A DNA stretch of 64,000 bases from Streptomonospora salina. Lineage in GTDB: Bacteria > Actinomycetota > Actinomycetes > Streptosporangiales > Streptosporangiaceae. Positions 1 through 9,025 of the stretch are shown in pieces. Below the pieces are notes generated by a model. The model was given only the letters and a program-made list of their open reading frames with translations, had not been told where the DNA came from and searched no databases. The stretch's first letter is position 1; each line of letters starts with the position of its first letter. The stretch lies in the NCBI RefSeq assembly GCF_014204715.1, contig NZ_JACHLY010000001.1, positions 1,457,001-1,521,000 of the forward strand. Direction: 5' to 3'. The position numbers were made by a program, and so were the translations under genes.

Positions 1-321
1 GTGCCATGCTCACGACAGGGCCCTTTCGAGAGAAACGGGTGGATGCATCAGCCGATGCCGCGGGCGGGAGCGCGCCGCGGCGCGCGGTTCCCCTGCGGGT
101 GTGCGCGTCGGCCGCGGCCGACGCCGGTCGGAACCGGACGCGCGGCCGCGGCACCGCCACCGAGTCTAGATCCCGGCGGGGACCGCGCGTGCATCCGACG
201 CCCACTCGTCTCAGCTGTTGGGACGGCGTTTTCGGGGCGCCGCCCCGCCCCCGCGCACCGGGCGCACCGGGCCCGCCGCAGGACGGCCCCGCACGTGCCG
301 GACCGGCGCGCGGAGGCGGGA
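1..321. other. Region downstream of hom; possible next start codon at the edge
   Basis: No gene is supported here. On the minus strand it follows hom. At the very edge the minus strand reads GTG AGC ATG GCA (positions 13 to 2), so a following gene may start there. In Streptomyces hom is followed by thrC, which makes thrC the natural guess, but only two to four codons are visible and nothing can be recognised. Long open frames on the plus strand here are antisense to hom and lysA. Confidence 0.4.
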
Positions 322-1620
322 TCAGACGTCCTCGGAGAACGCCTCCACACGCATGAGACTGGCCACCGAACGCACCATGTCCAGCTCCCGCAGCCGCTCG
401 ACGGTCTCGGCCAGCGCGGAGTCGGGTGCGGGGTGGCTGACCAGCACCAGCTGGGCGTCCTCGCCCGAACCCTCCTGGCGGACGTTCTTGATGGAGACCC
501 CCATCTCCGCGAAGACCTCAGCGCAGCGGGCCAGCACACCGGGACGGTCGGCCACGTCCAAGGAGATGTGGTACCGGGTGACCGTGTGGCCCATGGAATG
601 CACAGGCAGCCCGGTGTCGTGGGCGCCCTCGCCCGCCGACGTGCCCGCCAACCGGTTGCGGGCCACGGCGACCAGGTCGCCCAGCACCGCGCTGGCCGTG
701 GGCCCACCCCCGGCGCCGGGGCCGTAGAACATCAGCCGCCCTGCGGACTCGGCCTCGACGAACACCGCGTTGTAAGCCTCGGTGACCGCGGCCAGCGGGT
801 GCCGGCGCGGCAGCATCACCGGGTGGACGCGCACGCCCACCGACGCGCCGTCCTCGGCGCGCTGGCAGATCGCCAGCAGCTTGACCACGCAGTCCATGGC
901 CTTCGCGCTGGCGATGTCGCCGGCGGAGACCTCGGTGATGCCTTCGCGGTGCACGTCGGCCGCCGTGACGTTCTGGGTGTGGAACGCGAGCCTGGCCAGG
1001 ATCGCGGCCTTGGCCGCGGCGTCGAAGCCCTCGACGTCGGCGGTGGGGTCGGCCTCGGCGTAGCCCAGGGTCTGGGCCTCCTCCAGCGACTCGGCGAAGC
1101 CGGCGCCCTGGGAGTCCATCCGGTCGAGGATGAAGTTCGTGGTGCCGTTGACGATACCCAGCACCCGCTGGACCCGGTCGCCGGCCAGCGACTCGCGCAG
1201 CGGGCGCAGCAGCGGGATCGCGCCGGCCACCGCGGCTTCGTAGTAGATGTCGACGTTGTTCTCACGCGCCGCGGCCAGCATCGTCGCGCCGTCCTCGGCC
1301 AACAGCGCCTTGTTGGCGGTGACGACGGACTTGCCCGCCTTGACCGCCTCCAGGATCAGCGACCGGGCGGGCTCGATGCCGCCGATGACCTCGACGACGA
1401 GGTCGATGTCGGGCCGTGTCACCAGCTCCGTGGCGTCGGTGGTGAACAGCCCGGGGTCGACGCCGGTGCCGCGCTCGCGCCCGAGGCGCCGGACGGCGAT
1501 GCCGCCGACCTCCAAGGGTGTTCCCACCCGTGCGGCGAGTTCGGACGCCTGCTGGTCGACCAGCTGCACCACTTCCGCACCCACAACGCCGCATCCCAGC
1601 AGCGCCACCTTCATCGCCAT
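322..1620 (-). CDS. hom: Homoserine dehydrogenase
   Basis: This enzyme reduces aspartate semialdehyde to homoserine with NAD(P)H, the branch point toward threonine and methionine, in the cytoplasm. The 432-residue length is normal for the actinobacterial form. Residues 5-14 carry the dinucleotide-binding motif (VALLGCGVVG), the middle holds the TANKALLAEDG segment and the NGTTNFIL block of the catalytic domain, and the last ~80 residues form an ACT domain (SLDVADRPGVLA), the usual site of threonine feedback control. The start is ATG at 1620; ATG two codons later (MKVALLG) is an alternative. It lies 79 bases after lysA on the same strand, the same order as in Streptomyces, so lysine and threonine branch genes are probably co-transcribed. 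Confidence is high from direct motif reading. Confidence 0.96.
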   Translation of the reverse strand: MAMKVALLGCGVVGAEVVQLVDQQASELAARVGTPLEVGGIAVRRLGRERGTGVDPGLFTTDATELVTRPDIDLVVEVIGGIEPARSLILEAVKAGKSVVTANKALLAEDGATMLAAARENNVDIYYEAAVAGAIPLLRPLRESLAGDRVQRVLGIVNGTTNFILDRMDSQGAGFAESLEEAQTLGYAEADPTADVEGFDAAAKAAILARLAFHTQNVTAADVHREGITEVSAGDIASAKAMDCVVKLLAICQRAEDGASVGVRVHPVMLPRRHPLAAVTEAYNAVFVEAESAGRLMFYGPGAGGGPTASAVLGDLVAVARNRLAGTSAGEGAHDTGLPVHSMGHTVTRYHISLDVADRPGVLARCAEVFAEMGVSIKNVRQEGSGEDAQLVLVSHPAPDSALAETVERLRELDMVRSVASLMRVEAFSEDV

Positions 1621-1699
1621 AGAGGGGTGACTCCCACTTCTGTCACGTCGTGTCCGTCCGATTCGTCCGCCGCCGGCCCGGCGCAGGTACCCGGCCCCG

Positions 1700-3097
1700 T
1701 CAGCCTACGTCCAAGCGGAGGAGGTCCTCTTCGGTCTCCCGGCGCACGAGCGTCCGCGGGACGCCGTCGCGCACCGCGACCAGGGCCGGGCGCGGAAGAT
1801 GGTTGTAGTTGCTGGCCATGGAGAAGCAGTAGGCACCGGTGGCGGCGACGGCGACCAGGTCGCCGGGGCGCACGTCGGCGGGCAGGTGCAGGTCGTGGAC
1901 GATGATGTCGCCGCTTTCGCAGTGCTTGCCGACCAGGCGGGACAGCACCGGCTCGGCGCCGCTGGTGCGCGAGGCCATCGTGCAGGTGTACTCCGCGCCG
2001 TACAGGGCGGTGCGGATGTTGTCGCTCATGCCGCCGTCGACGCTGACATAGGTGCGGATGCCCTCGACGTCCTTGACGGTGCCGACCTCGTAGACGGTGA
2101 TGCCGGCCGGCCCGGACAGGGCGCGGCCGGGCTCGACCGCGATGCGCGGCACGGCCAGCCCGTGGGCGTCGCACTCGCGCTGCACGATGGACAGCAGGCT
2201 TTTGGCGATGGTCCCGGGATCCAGCGGCGTGTCGTCGGAGACGTAGGCGATACCCAGTCCCCCGCCCAGGTCCAGCTCGGACAGCTCGACTCCGGTATCG
2301 CGGTGCACGCGGGTGAGGAACTCGGTGACGCGGCGCGCGGCCACCTCGAACCCGGCGGTGTCGAAGATCTGCGAACCGATGTGGGAGTGCAGACCGACGA
2401 GTTCGATGTGCTCGCAGGCCAGGACGCGCCGGACCGCCTCGGCGGCGGCGCCGGTGCTCAGCGCCAGACCGAACTTCTGGTCGTCGTGGGCGGTGGCGAC
2501 GAACTCGTGGGTGTGGGCCTCCACACCCGTGGTCACGCGCACCAGCGCCGAGGGGGTGCTGCCGCGCTCGGCGGCGATGCGCTCCAAGCGCTCGATCTCG
2601 TCGAAGGAGTCGACGATGATGCGGCCGACTCCGGCCTCGACGGCGCGGGCGAGCTCGGCCTCGGACTTGTTGTTGCCGTGCATGCAGATGCGCTCGGGCG
2701 GCATCCCCCCGGCCAGCGCCACGTTCAGCTCGCCGCCGCTGCTCACGTCGAGCTTGAGGCCCTCTTCGTGCACCCACCGGACGACGGCCTTGGTGAGCAG
2801 GGCCTTACCGGCGTAGTAGACGTCGGCTTCGGCGTCGCTGAAGGCCTCGCGGTAGCTGCGGGCGCGCCGGCGGAAGTCGTCTTCGTCGAGCACGAACAGC
2901 GGTGTGCCGTATTCGGCGGCGAGGCGGCGCACCCCCGCGCCGCCGACGGTCAGTTCGCCGTCGGTGTCGTCGCGCCGGGCGGTGGCGGGCCAGACGCGCG
3001 GGTCCAGCCCCATCAGGTCGCGCGGCGGGGTGGGAGGGTTCTCCTCGGGCAGCACCTCCGCGTGGCGCGGTCCGGCGGGGTGGGCGTAACGGCTCAT
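1700..3097 (-). CDS. lysA: Diaminopimelate decarboxylase
   Basis: This PLP enzyme decarboxylates meso-diaminopimelate to L-lysine, the last step of lysine synthesis. The 465-residue product is a fold-type III decarboxylase: the PLP-binding lysine is K98 in YYAGKALL, followed by HGNNKSEAE, HSHIGSQIFD, the glycine loop GGGLGIAY, the phosphate-binding EPGRAL and, near the C terminus, the substrate-binding CESGD. The N terminus carries about 45 extra residues before the TIM-barrel domain, as often seen in actinomycetes. ATG at 3097 is the first start in frame. It is preceded by nrtL (114-base gap) and followed by hom, all on one strand. Regulation is not visible; no lysine riboswitch was seen upstream. 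Confidence 0.96.
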   Translation of the reverse strand: MSRYAHPAGPRHAEVLPEENPPTPPRDLMGLDPRVWPATARRDDTDGELTVGGAGVRRLAAEYGTPLFVLDEDDFRRRARSYREAFSDAEADVYYAGKALLTKAVVRWVHEEGLKLDVSSGGELNVALAGGMPPERICMHGNNKSEAELARAVEAGVGRIIVDSFDEIERLERIAAERGSTPSALVRVTTGVEAHTHEFVATAHDDQKFGLALSTGAAAEAVRRVLACEHIELVGLHSHIGSQIFDTAGFEVAARRVTEFLTRVHRDTGVELSELDLGGGLGIAYVSDDTPLDPGTIAKSLLSIVQRECDAHGLAVPRIAVEPGRALSGPAGITVYEVGTVKDVEGIRTYVSVDGGMSDNIRTALYGAEYTCTMASRTSGAEPVLSRLVGKHCESGDIIVHDLHLPADVRPGDLVAVAATGAYCFSMASNYNHLPRPALVAVRDGVPRTLVRRETEEDLLRLDVG

Positions 3098-3211
3098 GGT
3101 GTCAGCGCTCTCGACGTGTCGGCGTTGTGGCGGCGTTCGTTCGGGGGGATCTCCGCGTCGACCGGGTTCCCGGGGTTTCCGGGACGCGCCGCGGCGCGCT
3201 CGCCGGAGTGC

Positions 3212-4465
3212 TCACAGCCTTGTGGGCGCGGGCACGCCGAGCAGGCGGAGTCCCGCGCGCAGGACACCGGCCGCGGCGGCGCACAGCCGCAGCCGACCGA
3301 GCTCCGACGCCGATCCCCCGCCCGCGGGTTCGCCGGCGGCCTCGACGGCGAGTCCGCTGGAACCCCGCCATTCATGGTAGGCAGCCGCCACACCTTCGAG
3401 GTATCTGACCAGCATATGGGGTTCGCCGCGCCGCCGGGCGGCGGCGAGGACCAGCGGACCGTCGTAGAGCGCACCCGCCAGGTCGGCGCCCGTCCCGTCC
3501 GGCTCCACCGCGGGACCGGGTGCGGCGGCCGCCGCTCCGGGGGCCGCCGCCTGCGCCTCGCGCGCCCAGCGCAGTGAGGAGACGGCGTGGGCATGGGCGT
3601 AGCGCAGCGCGAATGCGGGGTTGGCGCGGGTTCCCAGGGCCCAGGCGCCGGGGTGCTCGGCGGTGGGCACGGCGGGCAGTCCGGGGCCGGTGTCCTCTCC
3701 GGGGCGCGGGCGGTCGGCGGCCGCACGGCAGGAGGCCACGCGCGCGTCGGCCTCGCCGACGACCGCGAGCAGCCGCGCGGCGGGGGTGCCGCTCCCGGCG
3801 CCGTCGATGCGGGGATCGCGCCAGGAGACGTCGCCGGGAGCCGCACCGGAGGCGTCGGCGCCCGCGGCTGCGGCGGGCGCGTCGGGGACGGCCTGTATCC
3901 GGCGGCGCGCGTCCGCGCGCGCCAGCTGCCGGACCTCGTCGGCGGTGGCGGCGCCGTCCAACGGGGACAGGGCGGGGGCCGGCACGGGCGCGGTGCCCGC
4001 ACCGTCCGGCGCGCGGCCGGGTTCGGGGACGGAACCGGCCCCGTCCAGGCGGCCCAGGCTGCGCAGGTAGTCCAGATAGCCGCCCAGGTACGCGGAGCCG
4101 TCGGCGGCGGCCGTGCCCGTCATCGCCGCCCGGGCGTCCGCGGCGACGTCGATCGCGACGAACCCGCCGCGTTCGACCCGGGCGCCGTCGATGCGGGAGG
4201 CGCCGCGCAGGAGTGCGGCGGCGGCCTCGGCCACCTGGGGCGCGCCGGTACCGAGGCGCCCGGCCAGGCGCAGCGGCAGCGCCGTCGCGTAGCGGGCGGC
4301 GCCGGCGGGCGCGGAGGCGCGCCGGGGCTCGGCCGGGGGGACGGTTTCCAGCGGGCACTCGGCGGCCGCGGCCACGGCGCGGCGCAGCAGCGCGTCCACG
4401 CGCCGGGGAGTCGCGCCTTCGGCGCGCCACCAGCGGTCGGAGGGGTCGAAACCGTCGTCGGCCAC
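3212..4465 (-). CDS. nrtL: ArgS-related anticodon-binding protein (NrtL-type)
   Basis: The C-terminal ~150 residues resemble the DALR anticodon-binding domain of arginyl-tRNA synthetase: NPAFALRYAHAHAVSSLRWA, then LVRYLEGVAAAYHEW and the terminal LRLCAAAAGVLRAGLRLLG. The N-terminal ~250 residues are Ala/Gly-rich and contain no HIGH or KMSKS signature, so the protein cannot be a synthetase. This matches a family known from Streptomyces in the same place, between a response regulator and lysA. Its function is not established; tRNA-Arg binding is an inference from the domain and from the tRNA-Arg(CCG) gene about 500 bases upstream. The start is ATG at 4465, only three bases after the response-regulator stop, so the two are surely co-transcribed. 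No full argS is in the window. Confidence 0.8.
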   Translation of the reverse strand: MADDGFDPSDRWWRAEGATPRRVDALLRRAVAAAAECPLETVPPAEPRRASAPAGAARYATALPLRLAGRLGTGAPQVAEAAAALLRGASRIDGARVERGGFVAIDVAADARAAMTGTAAADGSAYLGGYLDYLRSLGRLDGAGSVPEPGRAPDGAGTAPVPAPALSPLDGAATADEVRQLARADARRRIQAVPDAPAAAAGADASGAAPGDVSWRDPRIDGAGSGTPAARLLAVVGEADARVASCRAAADRPRPGEDTGPGLPAVPTAEHPGAWALGTRANPAFALRYAHAHAVSSLRWAREAQAAAPGAAAAAPGPAVEPDGTGADLAGALYDGPLVLAAARRRGEPHMLVRYLEGVAAAYHEWRGSSGLAVEAAGEPAGGGSASELGRLRLCAAAAGVLRAGLRLLGVPAPTRL

Positions 4466-4468
4466 GGG

Positions 4469-4855
4469 TCAGCCGGCCTGTTCGGCCCGGCTGTTCTCCG
4501 CGAGCTCGCGGACCAGCCGGATGAGCTCGGTGGGGTCGAACGGCTTGGTCAGGTAGGCGTCGACGCCGAGTTCGCGTCCGCGCCGGATGTCGTCCTCCTG
4601 GGCGCGGGCGGTGATCAGCAGCACCCGCATCCCGCGGGTCGCGGGGTCTTCGCGCAGCCGCGAGGCCGCCACCCAGCCGTCGAGCCGGGGCATCATGATG
4701 TCCAGGGTGATCACATCCGGCCGGATCTCGCCCACGCGGGCGAGGCAGTCCTCGCCGTCAACAGCGGTGTGCACCTCGAAGCCTTCGAGCTGCAGGTTGA
4801 CGGAGATCAGCTGCCTGATCACCTCGTTGTCGTCGACCACCAGTACCCGTGCCAC
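4469..4855 (-). CDS. Single-domain response regulator
   Basis: A stand-alone receiver domain of 128 residues with no output domain. The acidic pocket is D8-D9 in VLVVDDNE, the phospho-acceptor is D52 in VITLDIMMP, the switch threonine is in LLITARAQ and the conserved lysine is in YLTKPFDP. GTG at 4855 gives the canonical beginning VARVLVVDD; longer readings upstream would add unconserved sequence and run toward the tRNA gene. It is the first gene of the leftward block regulator > nrtL > lysA > hom and lies about 120 bases from the divergent tRNA-Arg. No histidine kinase is adjacent, so its partner is unknown. Such lone receivers can act by protein contact or as phosphate sinks. Confidence 0.88.
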   Translation of the reverse strand: MARVLVVDDNEVIRQLISVNLQLEGFEVHTAVDGEDCLARVGEIRPDVITLDIMMPRLDGWVAASRLREDPATRGMRVLLITARAQEDDIRRGRELGVDAYLTKPFDPTELIRLVRELAENSRAEQAG

Positions 4856-4974
4856 ACCATCACCCACGTGCGCGAGACTAGCGCCCCCGCGCCCGCCTCC
4901 GCTGGCGATCGGCCAAGCCCGCGGCTGTTGCACGATCCACCCTGCCGCGCCTGCTAGTCTGGATTCCGCACAGC

Positions 4975-5046
4975 GCCCCCTTAGCTCAGGGGATAGAGCA
5001 ACGGCCTCCGGAGCCGTGTGCGGAGGTTCGAATCCTCCAGGGGGCA
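4975..5046 (+). tRNA. tRNA-Arg (anticodon CCG)
   Basis: A full cloverleaf can be read. The acceptor stem pairs GCCCCCT (4975-4981) with AGGGGGC (5039-5045), with discriminator A at 5046. The D arm is TAGCTCAGGGGATAGAGC. The anticodon stem ACGGC/GCCGT encloses the loop CTCCGGA, giving anticodon CCG for the CGG codon. The T arm is GGAGGTTCGAATCCTCC. The 3' CCA is not encoded (CCG follows). Confidence 0.97.
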
Positions 5047-5064
5047 CCGGCGCTTGCATCTTTC

Positions 5065-5101
5065 GACCAGCGGATTCGCTTATGCGGCCGCTGGTCTTTT
5101 C
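5065..5101 (+). terminator. Rho-independent terminator of the tRNA-Arg gene
   Basis: A 9-bp perfect stem, GACCAGCGG (5065-5073) with CCGCTGGTC (5088-5096), is followed directly by TTTTC. It is one of the few hairpins in the window with a classic T-tract and lies 18 bases after the tRNA. Confidence 0.85.
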
Positions 5102-5785
5102 ATGCCGTCCCGTGTCACCTGAGACCGGCTTTCGCGGATCTGTATGACCCCGCAGTGGACAGGACATTCGACGAAAATAACCGCGAATCGGGCGGAAATT
5201 CGACACGTTCCGCACCGCTTTTAGGTCAGCGACCTGTGGCGATTCGGGCAGATAGAACCCGAGACGCCCGGTTCGGACGTCCCGCTTCCGCGCCCGGCGC
5301 CGGCCGGCGGGGCGGACCGCGGCACCCGTGACGTCCGCGCGCTCCCGGATCGCAGCAGCCGACCCGACGCTCGCGCCGGGGACGACCGGCCGCCGCTGCG
5401 AACTCCCCGGCCGGTGCCGGCGGTACCGGACCGGTGCCGCGCACCCCAGCTCTCCGGTGTGGGCCACTCCTCCCGGCGGTGTGGCCAGGCTCTCGTACGC
5501 GCAGCGTGACTCTACACCTCACGTGAAAGTAGGCTTGCGGTCGCGCCGGATCCGCCGCGGCCTGTCGTACGCCGCCGCCCCCGACTCGCGGTCCGGCCGT
5601 GCTCGATCCCGCTCGTATACGGCAACGGTGCCGCTCACGGGCCCGCACCCGGTGCGGAGCCCCGGCGGGAGTCACGTCCCGACCCGCTATCGCATCCGAC
5701 CACCGCACCCCGCTGTGTGCACGGCACAGGGGCGCATGCCGCCCTGCGCCGGACACGTTGTGTGCGCCCAGCAGAGATTGGTTCC
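5102..5785. other. Intergenic region between tRNA-Arg and sulP
   Basis: About 680 bases with no supported gene. Short open frames exist on both strands (for example 5226-5756 minus), but their composition is Arg/Gly/Pro-rich and no domain is visible. The stretch 5140-5210 is less GC-rich than its surroundings (ACGAAAATAACCGCG) and could hold a promoter, but I cannot assign one. Confidence 0.4.
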
Positions 5786-7285
5786 ATGCCTGCCCAGCAG
5801 ACCCAGCGGACCGCCCGCATTCGCGGCGCGGCCCGGTCCCTGTCCGTGTCGCGACTGCGCACCGAGGTACTCGCGGGCCTCGTCGTCGCCCTCGCCCTGA
5901 TCCCCGAGGCCATCTCGTTCTCGATCATCGCCGGCGTCGACCCCCGCGTCGGACTCTTCGCCTCCTTCACCATGGCGGTCTCCATCGCCTTCCTCGGCGG
6001 GCGCCCGGCCATGATCTCGGCGGCGACCGGGGCCATGGCGCTGGTCGTCGCGCCGCTGGCGCAGGAGCACGGCGTCGACTACCTGCTCGCCGCCACCGTC
6101 CTGGCCGGCGTCTTCCAGGTGGTCCTGGGGCTCCTCGGGGTGGCCAAGCTGATGCGGTTCGTCCCGCCCAGCGTGATGACCGGGTTCGTCAACGCCCTGG
6201 CCATCCTCATCTTCATGGCCCAAGTGCCGCACTTCGCCGGGGAGGGCTGGCCGGTCTACGCCCTCATCGCGGGCGGGCTGGCGATCATCTTCCTGCTGCC
6301 GCGCCTGACCACGGCGATTCCGGCGCCGCTGGTCGCCATCGTCGTACTGACCGGCATCGCCGTCGCCTCCGGGGTGAAGGTGCCCACCGTCGGCGACATG
6401 GGCGAACTGCCCTCCAGCTTCCCGGTCCCGTTCCTGCCCGACGTGCCGCTGAGCATGGACACGCTGCGCATCGTCGCCCCGTACTCCCTGACCCTGGCGC
6501 TGGTGGGGCTGATGGAGTCCCTGATGACCGCCAAGCTGGTCGACGACATCACCGAGACCCGCTCACCCAAGGGCCGCGAGGCCCGCGGCCAGGGCCTGGC
6601 CAACATCATCACCGGCTTCTTCGGCGGCATGGCCTCCTGCGCGATGATCGGCCAGACCATGATCAACGTGCGCTCCGGCGCCCGCACCCGCCTGTCCACG
6701 CTCATGGCCGGCGTGTTCCTGCTGATCCTGGTGGTGGTGCTGGGCGACGTCGTCGCCGTCATCCCCATGGCCGCCCTGGTCGCGGTCATGGTGTTCGTGT
6801 CCATCGCCACCATGGACTGGCACAGCATCGCCCCCGCCACCCTGCGGCGCATGCCCTGGACCGAGACGGCGGTCATGGTGGTCACGGTGGCGGTCGTGGT
6901 GGCCACGCACAACCTCGCGATCGGCGTGGTCGTGGGCGTGCTGACCTCGACGGCGCTGTTCGCCCGGGGGGTGGCAGACCTGTCCGGCGTCACCAGCGTG
7001 CTCGACCCCGACGGCGGCGTGCGGGTCTACTCGGTGCGCGGCGACCTCTTCTTCGCCTCCAGCAACGATCTGACCGCGGAGTTCAACTACACCGAGCAGA
7101 ATGTGAACCGGGTGGTCATCGACCTCTCCCGCGCGCACATGTGGGACTCCTCGGCGGTGGCGGCGCTGGACCACGCGGTGGACAAGTTCGCCAAGCACGG
7201 CATCGACGCCGAGATCGCCGGACTGAACATCCCCAGCGAGGAACTGCACAAGGACCTGTCGGGCACGCTCAACTCCGCGCACTGA
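5786..7285 (+). CDS. SulP-family inorganic anion transporter with STAS domain
   Basis: An inner-membrane anion carrier of the SLC26/SulP family (sulfate, bicarbonate or similar; the substrate cannot be read from sequence). The 499 residues begin with the family motif VLAGLVVALALIPEAISFSI and PRVGLFASFTMA, followed by about ten to twelve hydrophobic spans to about residue 400. The C-terminal ~95 residues form a STAS domain (VRVYSVRGDLFFASS, VVIDLSRAHMWDSSAVAAL). ATG at 5786 is preferred because an upstream in-frame ATG at 5717 would add Arg/Cys-rich sequence unlike the family. It stands alone and meets the feruloyl-CoA ligase gene tail to tail across two perfect hairpins. Confidence 0.92.
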   Translation: MPAQQTQRTARIRGAARSLSVSRLRTEVLAGLVVALALIPEAISFSIIAGVDPRVGLFASFTMAVSIAFLGGRPAMISAATGAMALVVAPLAQEHGVDYLLAATVLAGVFQVVLGLLGVAKLMRFVPPSVMTGFVNALAILIFMAQVPHFAGEGWPVYALIAGGLAIIFLLPRLTTAIPAPLVAIVVLTGIAVASGVKVPTVGDMGELPSSFPVPFLPDVPLSMDTLRIVAPYSLTLALVGLMESLMTAKLVDDITETRSPKGREARGQGLANIITGFFGGMASCAMIGQTMINVRSGARTRLSTLMAGVFLLILVVVLGDVVAVIPMAALVAVMVFVSIATMDWHSIAPATLRRMPWTETAVMVVTVAVVVATHNLAIGVVVGVLTSTALFARGVADLSGVTSVLDPDGGVRVYSVRGDLFFASSNDLTAEFNYTEQNVNRVVIDLSRAHMWDSSAVAALDHAVDKFAKHGIDAEIAGLNIPSEELHKDLSGTLNSAH

Positions 7286-7290
7286 GGCGC

Positions 7291-7363
7291 GTGGTCGGCG
7301 CCGACCGCGGCGCCGACCACGGCACGCGTCCACGGCCGGGCTCCCCGCGGGGAGCCCGGCCGT
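7291..7363. terminator. Two tandem perfect hairpins between convergent genes
   Basis: The first stem is 12 bp, GTGGTCGGCGCC (7291-7302) with GGCGCCGACCAC (7309-7320). The second is 15 bp with a two-base centre, arms 7332-7346 and 7349-7363 (ACGGCCGGGCTCCCC and its complement). Neither has a T-tract. They lie just after the sulP stop and 50 bases before the ligase stop, so they are likely bidirectional terminators of the type common in GC-rich actinomycetes. Confidence 0.75.
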
Positions 7364-7416
7364 TCGCCGTCGGCCGGTCCCGCGACCGCGTGCGGAGACG
7401 GGACCGGCCCCCGGCA

Positions 7417-8955
7417 TCAGCCGGCGGCGGGCCCTCCGCCGCCCGCACGCGCATCGCCCATGCGGGAGCGCAGGGCCTGCTTGTCGATCTTGCCGACTCC
7501 GCTGCGCGGCAGCTCGCCGACGACGTCGATCCGCGCCGGGACCTTGTAGCGGGCGATCCGCTCTTCGAGGAAGCTGCGCAGCTCGTCGGCGCCGGGCGCG
7601 GCCCCGGGAACGGGCACCGCCACCGCCGCCCCGGCCTCGCCCCACACGTCGTCGGCGATACCGACCACGGCGCACTCGCGCACGGCGGGATGGGCGGCGA
7701 GGACGGCCTCGACCTCCGCCGGGTACACGTTCTCCCCACCGGTGATGTACATGTCCTTGACCCGGTCGACGATGCGGAAATAGCCGTCGCCGTCGACCTC
7801 GGCGGCGTCGCCGGTGTGCAGCCACCCTCCGCGCAGCGCCGCGGCGGTCTCGGCGGGGCGGCCGCGATAGCCCGGGGTGACATTGGGGCCCTCCACCAGC
7901 ACCTCGGCGGGGCCCGGTCCGGTTCCGGCGGTGCGCACGTCGGTGAAGAACGCCGCCACACCGGCGCTTCCGGCCTTGCTCCCGCAGTCGGCCACAGGCA
8001 GCATCAGCGCACCCGGGGCCGCCTCGGTCAGCCCGTAGCCCTGCACGAACGCGAGGCCGCGGGCCCGGTAGCGCTCGATGAGCGGCGGCGGCACCGGCGC
8101 CCCGCCGCACATCAGCAGGCGCAGGCCGGACAGGTCCGCGCCGCTCCAGTGGTCCGAGCGCGCGATGCTCTCGTACATGGTGGGAACCCCGAACATCACC
8201 GTCACGCCCGCGTGCTCGATGAGGTCGAGGCTGCGTTCGGCGTCGAACCGCTCCTCCAGCAGCAGGCGCCCGCCTTTGAGCAGCACGGGCAGGCACAGCA
8301 TGTTCAGCGCCGCCGTGTGGAACATCGGCGCACTGACCAGGGCGGTATCGGTACTGGCGAGGTCGGTGTCGACGACCGAGTTGACGCAGTTCCAGGTGAC
8401 GTTGCCGTGGGTGAGCACCACTCCTTTGGGCCGGCCGGTGGATCCGGAGGTGTAGAGCAGCAGGAACGGATCGTCGGCTCCCACGGGCCGGTCGATCTCC
8501 CCGTCCGGCGCCGCGGCCAGCTCCCGCTCCAGGTCCGCGTCGCCTCCTGCTTCCTCTCCGCCGCCGGCGAGGAGGACGTCGCCCACCGGCCCGGCGTCGG
8601 CGAGCGCCGCGGCGTCGCCCCTGCGATCGGCGTCGGCGACGAGCAGGGCGGGGGCGCTGTCGGCGGCCAGCGCCTCCAGCTCGGTGTAGGCCAGGCGGGT
8701 GTTGAAGGGGGTGAACACGGCTCCCAGCAGTGCGGCGCCGAACATCGTCTCCAGAAACTCCGGCCGGTTGGCGCCGAGGTAGGCGACGCGGTCGCCTCGG
8801 GCCACCCCGCGCCGCTCCAGCGCGCGGGCCGTGCGCCGGGAGCGTTCGGCGAGTTCCCTGTAGGCGGTCGTGCGGCCGTCGTGCACGACCGCGGTGCGCG
8901 CGCCGGCCGCACGGGCGCGCCGAGCGGGCCAGGATCCGATGCCGTGGTTGCGCAT
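7417..8955 (-). CDS. fcs: Feruloyl-CoA synthetase-like acyl-CoA ligase
   Basis: An ANL-superfamily ligase that would activate a hydroxycinnamic acid to its CoA thioester through an acyl-adenylate. The 512 residues contain the P-loop-like motif YTSGSTGRPKGVVLTHGN, the adenine-binding QGYGLTEAAPG, GWLHTGDAAEVDGDGYFRIVDRVKDMYITGGENVYP, and the C-terminal catalytic lysine in GVGKIDKQALR. The N terminus (MRNHGIGSWPARRARAAG) resembles feruloyl-CoA synthetases of Streptomyces and Amycolatopsis as I recall them. It is the last gene of the leftward run hydratase-lyase > MHS transporter > ligase, which strongly supports a role in ferulate/coumarate catabolism. Related acyl substrates cannot be excluded. 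Confidence 0.8.
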   Translation of the reverse strand: MRNHGIGSWPARRARAAGARTAVVHDGRTTAYRELAERSRRTARALERRGVARGDRVAYLGANRPEFLETMFGAALLGAVFTPFNTRLAYTELEALAADSAPALLVADADRRGDAAALADAGPVGDVLLAGGGEEAGGDADLERELAAAPDGEIDRPVGADDPFLLLYTSGSTGRPKGVVLTHGNVTWNCVNSVVDTDLASTDTALVSAPMFHTAALNMLCLPVLLKGGRLLLEERFDAERSLDLIEHAGVTVMFGVPTMYESIARSDHWSGADLSGLRLLMCGGAPVPPPLIERYRARGLAFVQGYGLTEAAPGALMLPVADCGSKAGSAGVAAFFTDVRTAGTGPGPAEVLVEGPNVTPGYRGRPAETAAALRGGWLHTGDAAEVDGDGYFRIVDRVKDMYITGGENVYPAEVEAVLAAHPAVRECAVVGIADDVWGEAGAAVAVPVPGAAPGADELRSFLEERIARYKVPARIDVVGELPRSGVGKIDKQALRSRMGDARAGGGGPAAG

Positions 8956-9025
8956 TGCGGTCTCCCCGGAACGTGGGTGGCGGGTGTCGCCAGAGGCGGG
9001 CGGGCGTCGGACGGCTACCGGCGGA

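Noticed and set aside
1621-1699. Possible lysine or threonine leader attenuator between lysA and hom
   Set aside because: Only 79 bases, with no Thr/Lys-rich leader peptide and no strong hairpin pair.
1-1905. Very long plus-strand open frame opposite hom and lysA
   Set aside because: It is the complement of two well-supported genes and has Arg/Gly/His-rich composition with no domain; it arises from the high GC content.
5226-5756. Possible minus-strand gene between tRNA-Arg and sulP
   Set aside because: No recognisable domain, Arg/Gly/Pro-rich composition and no ribosome site.
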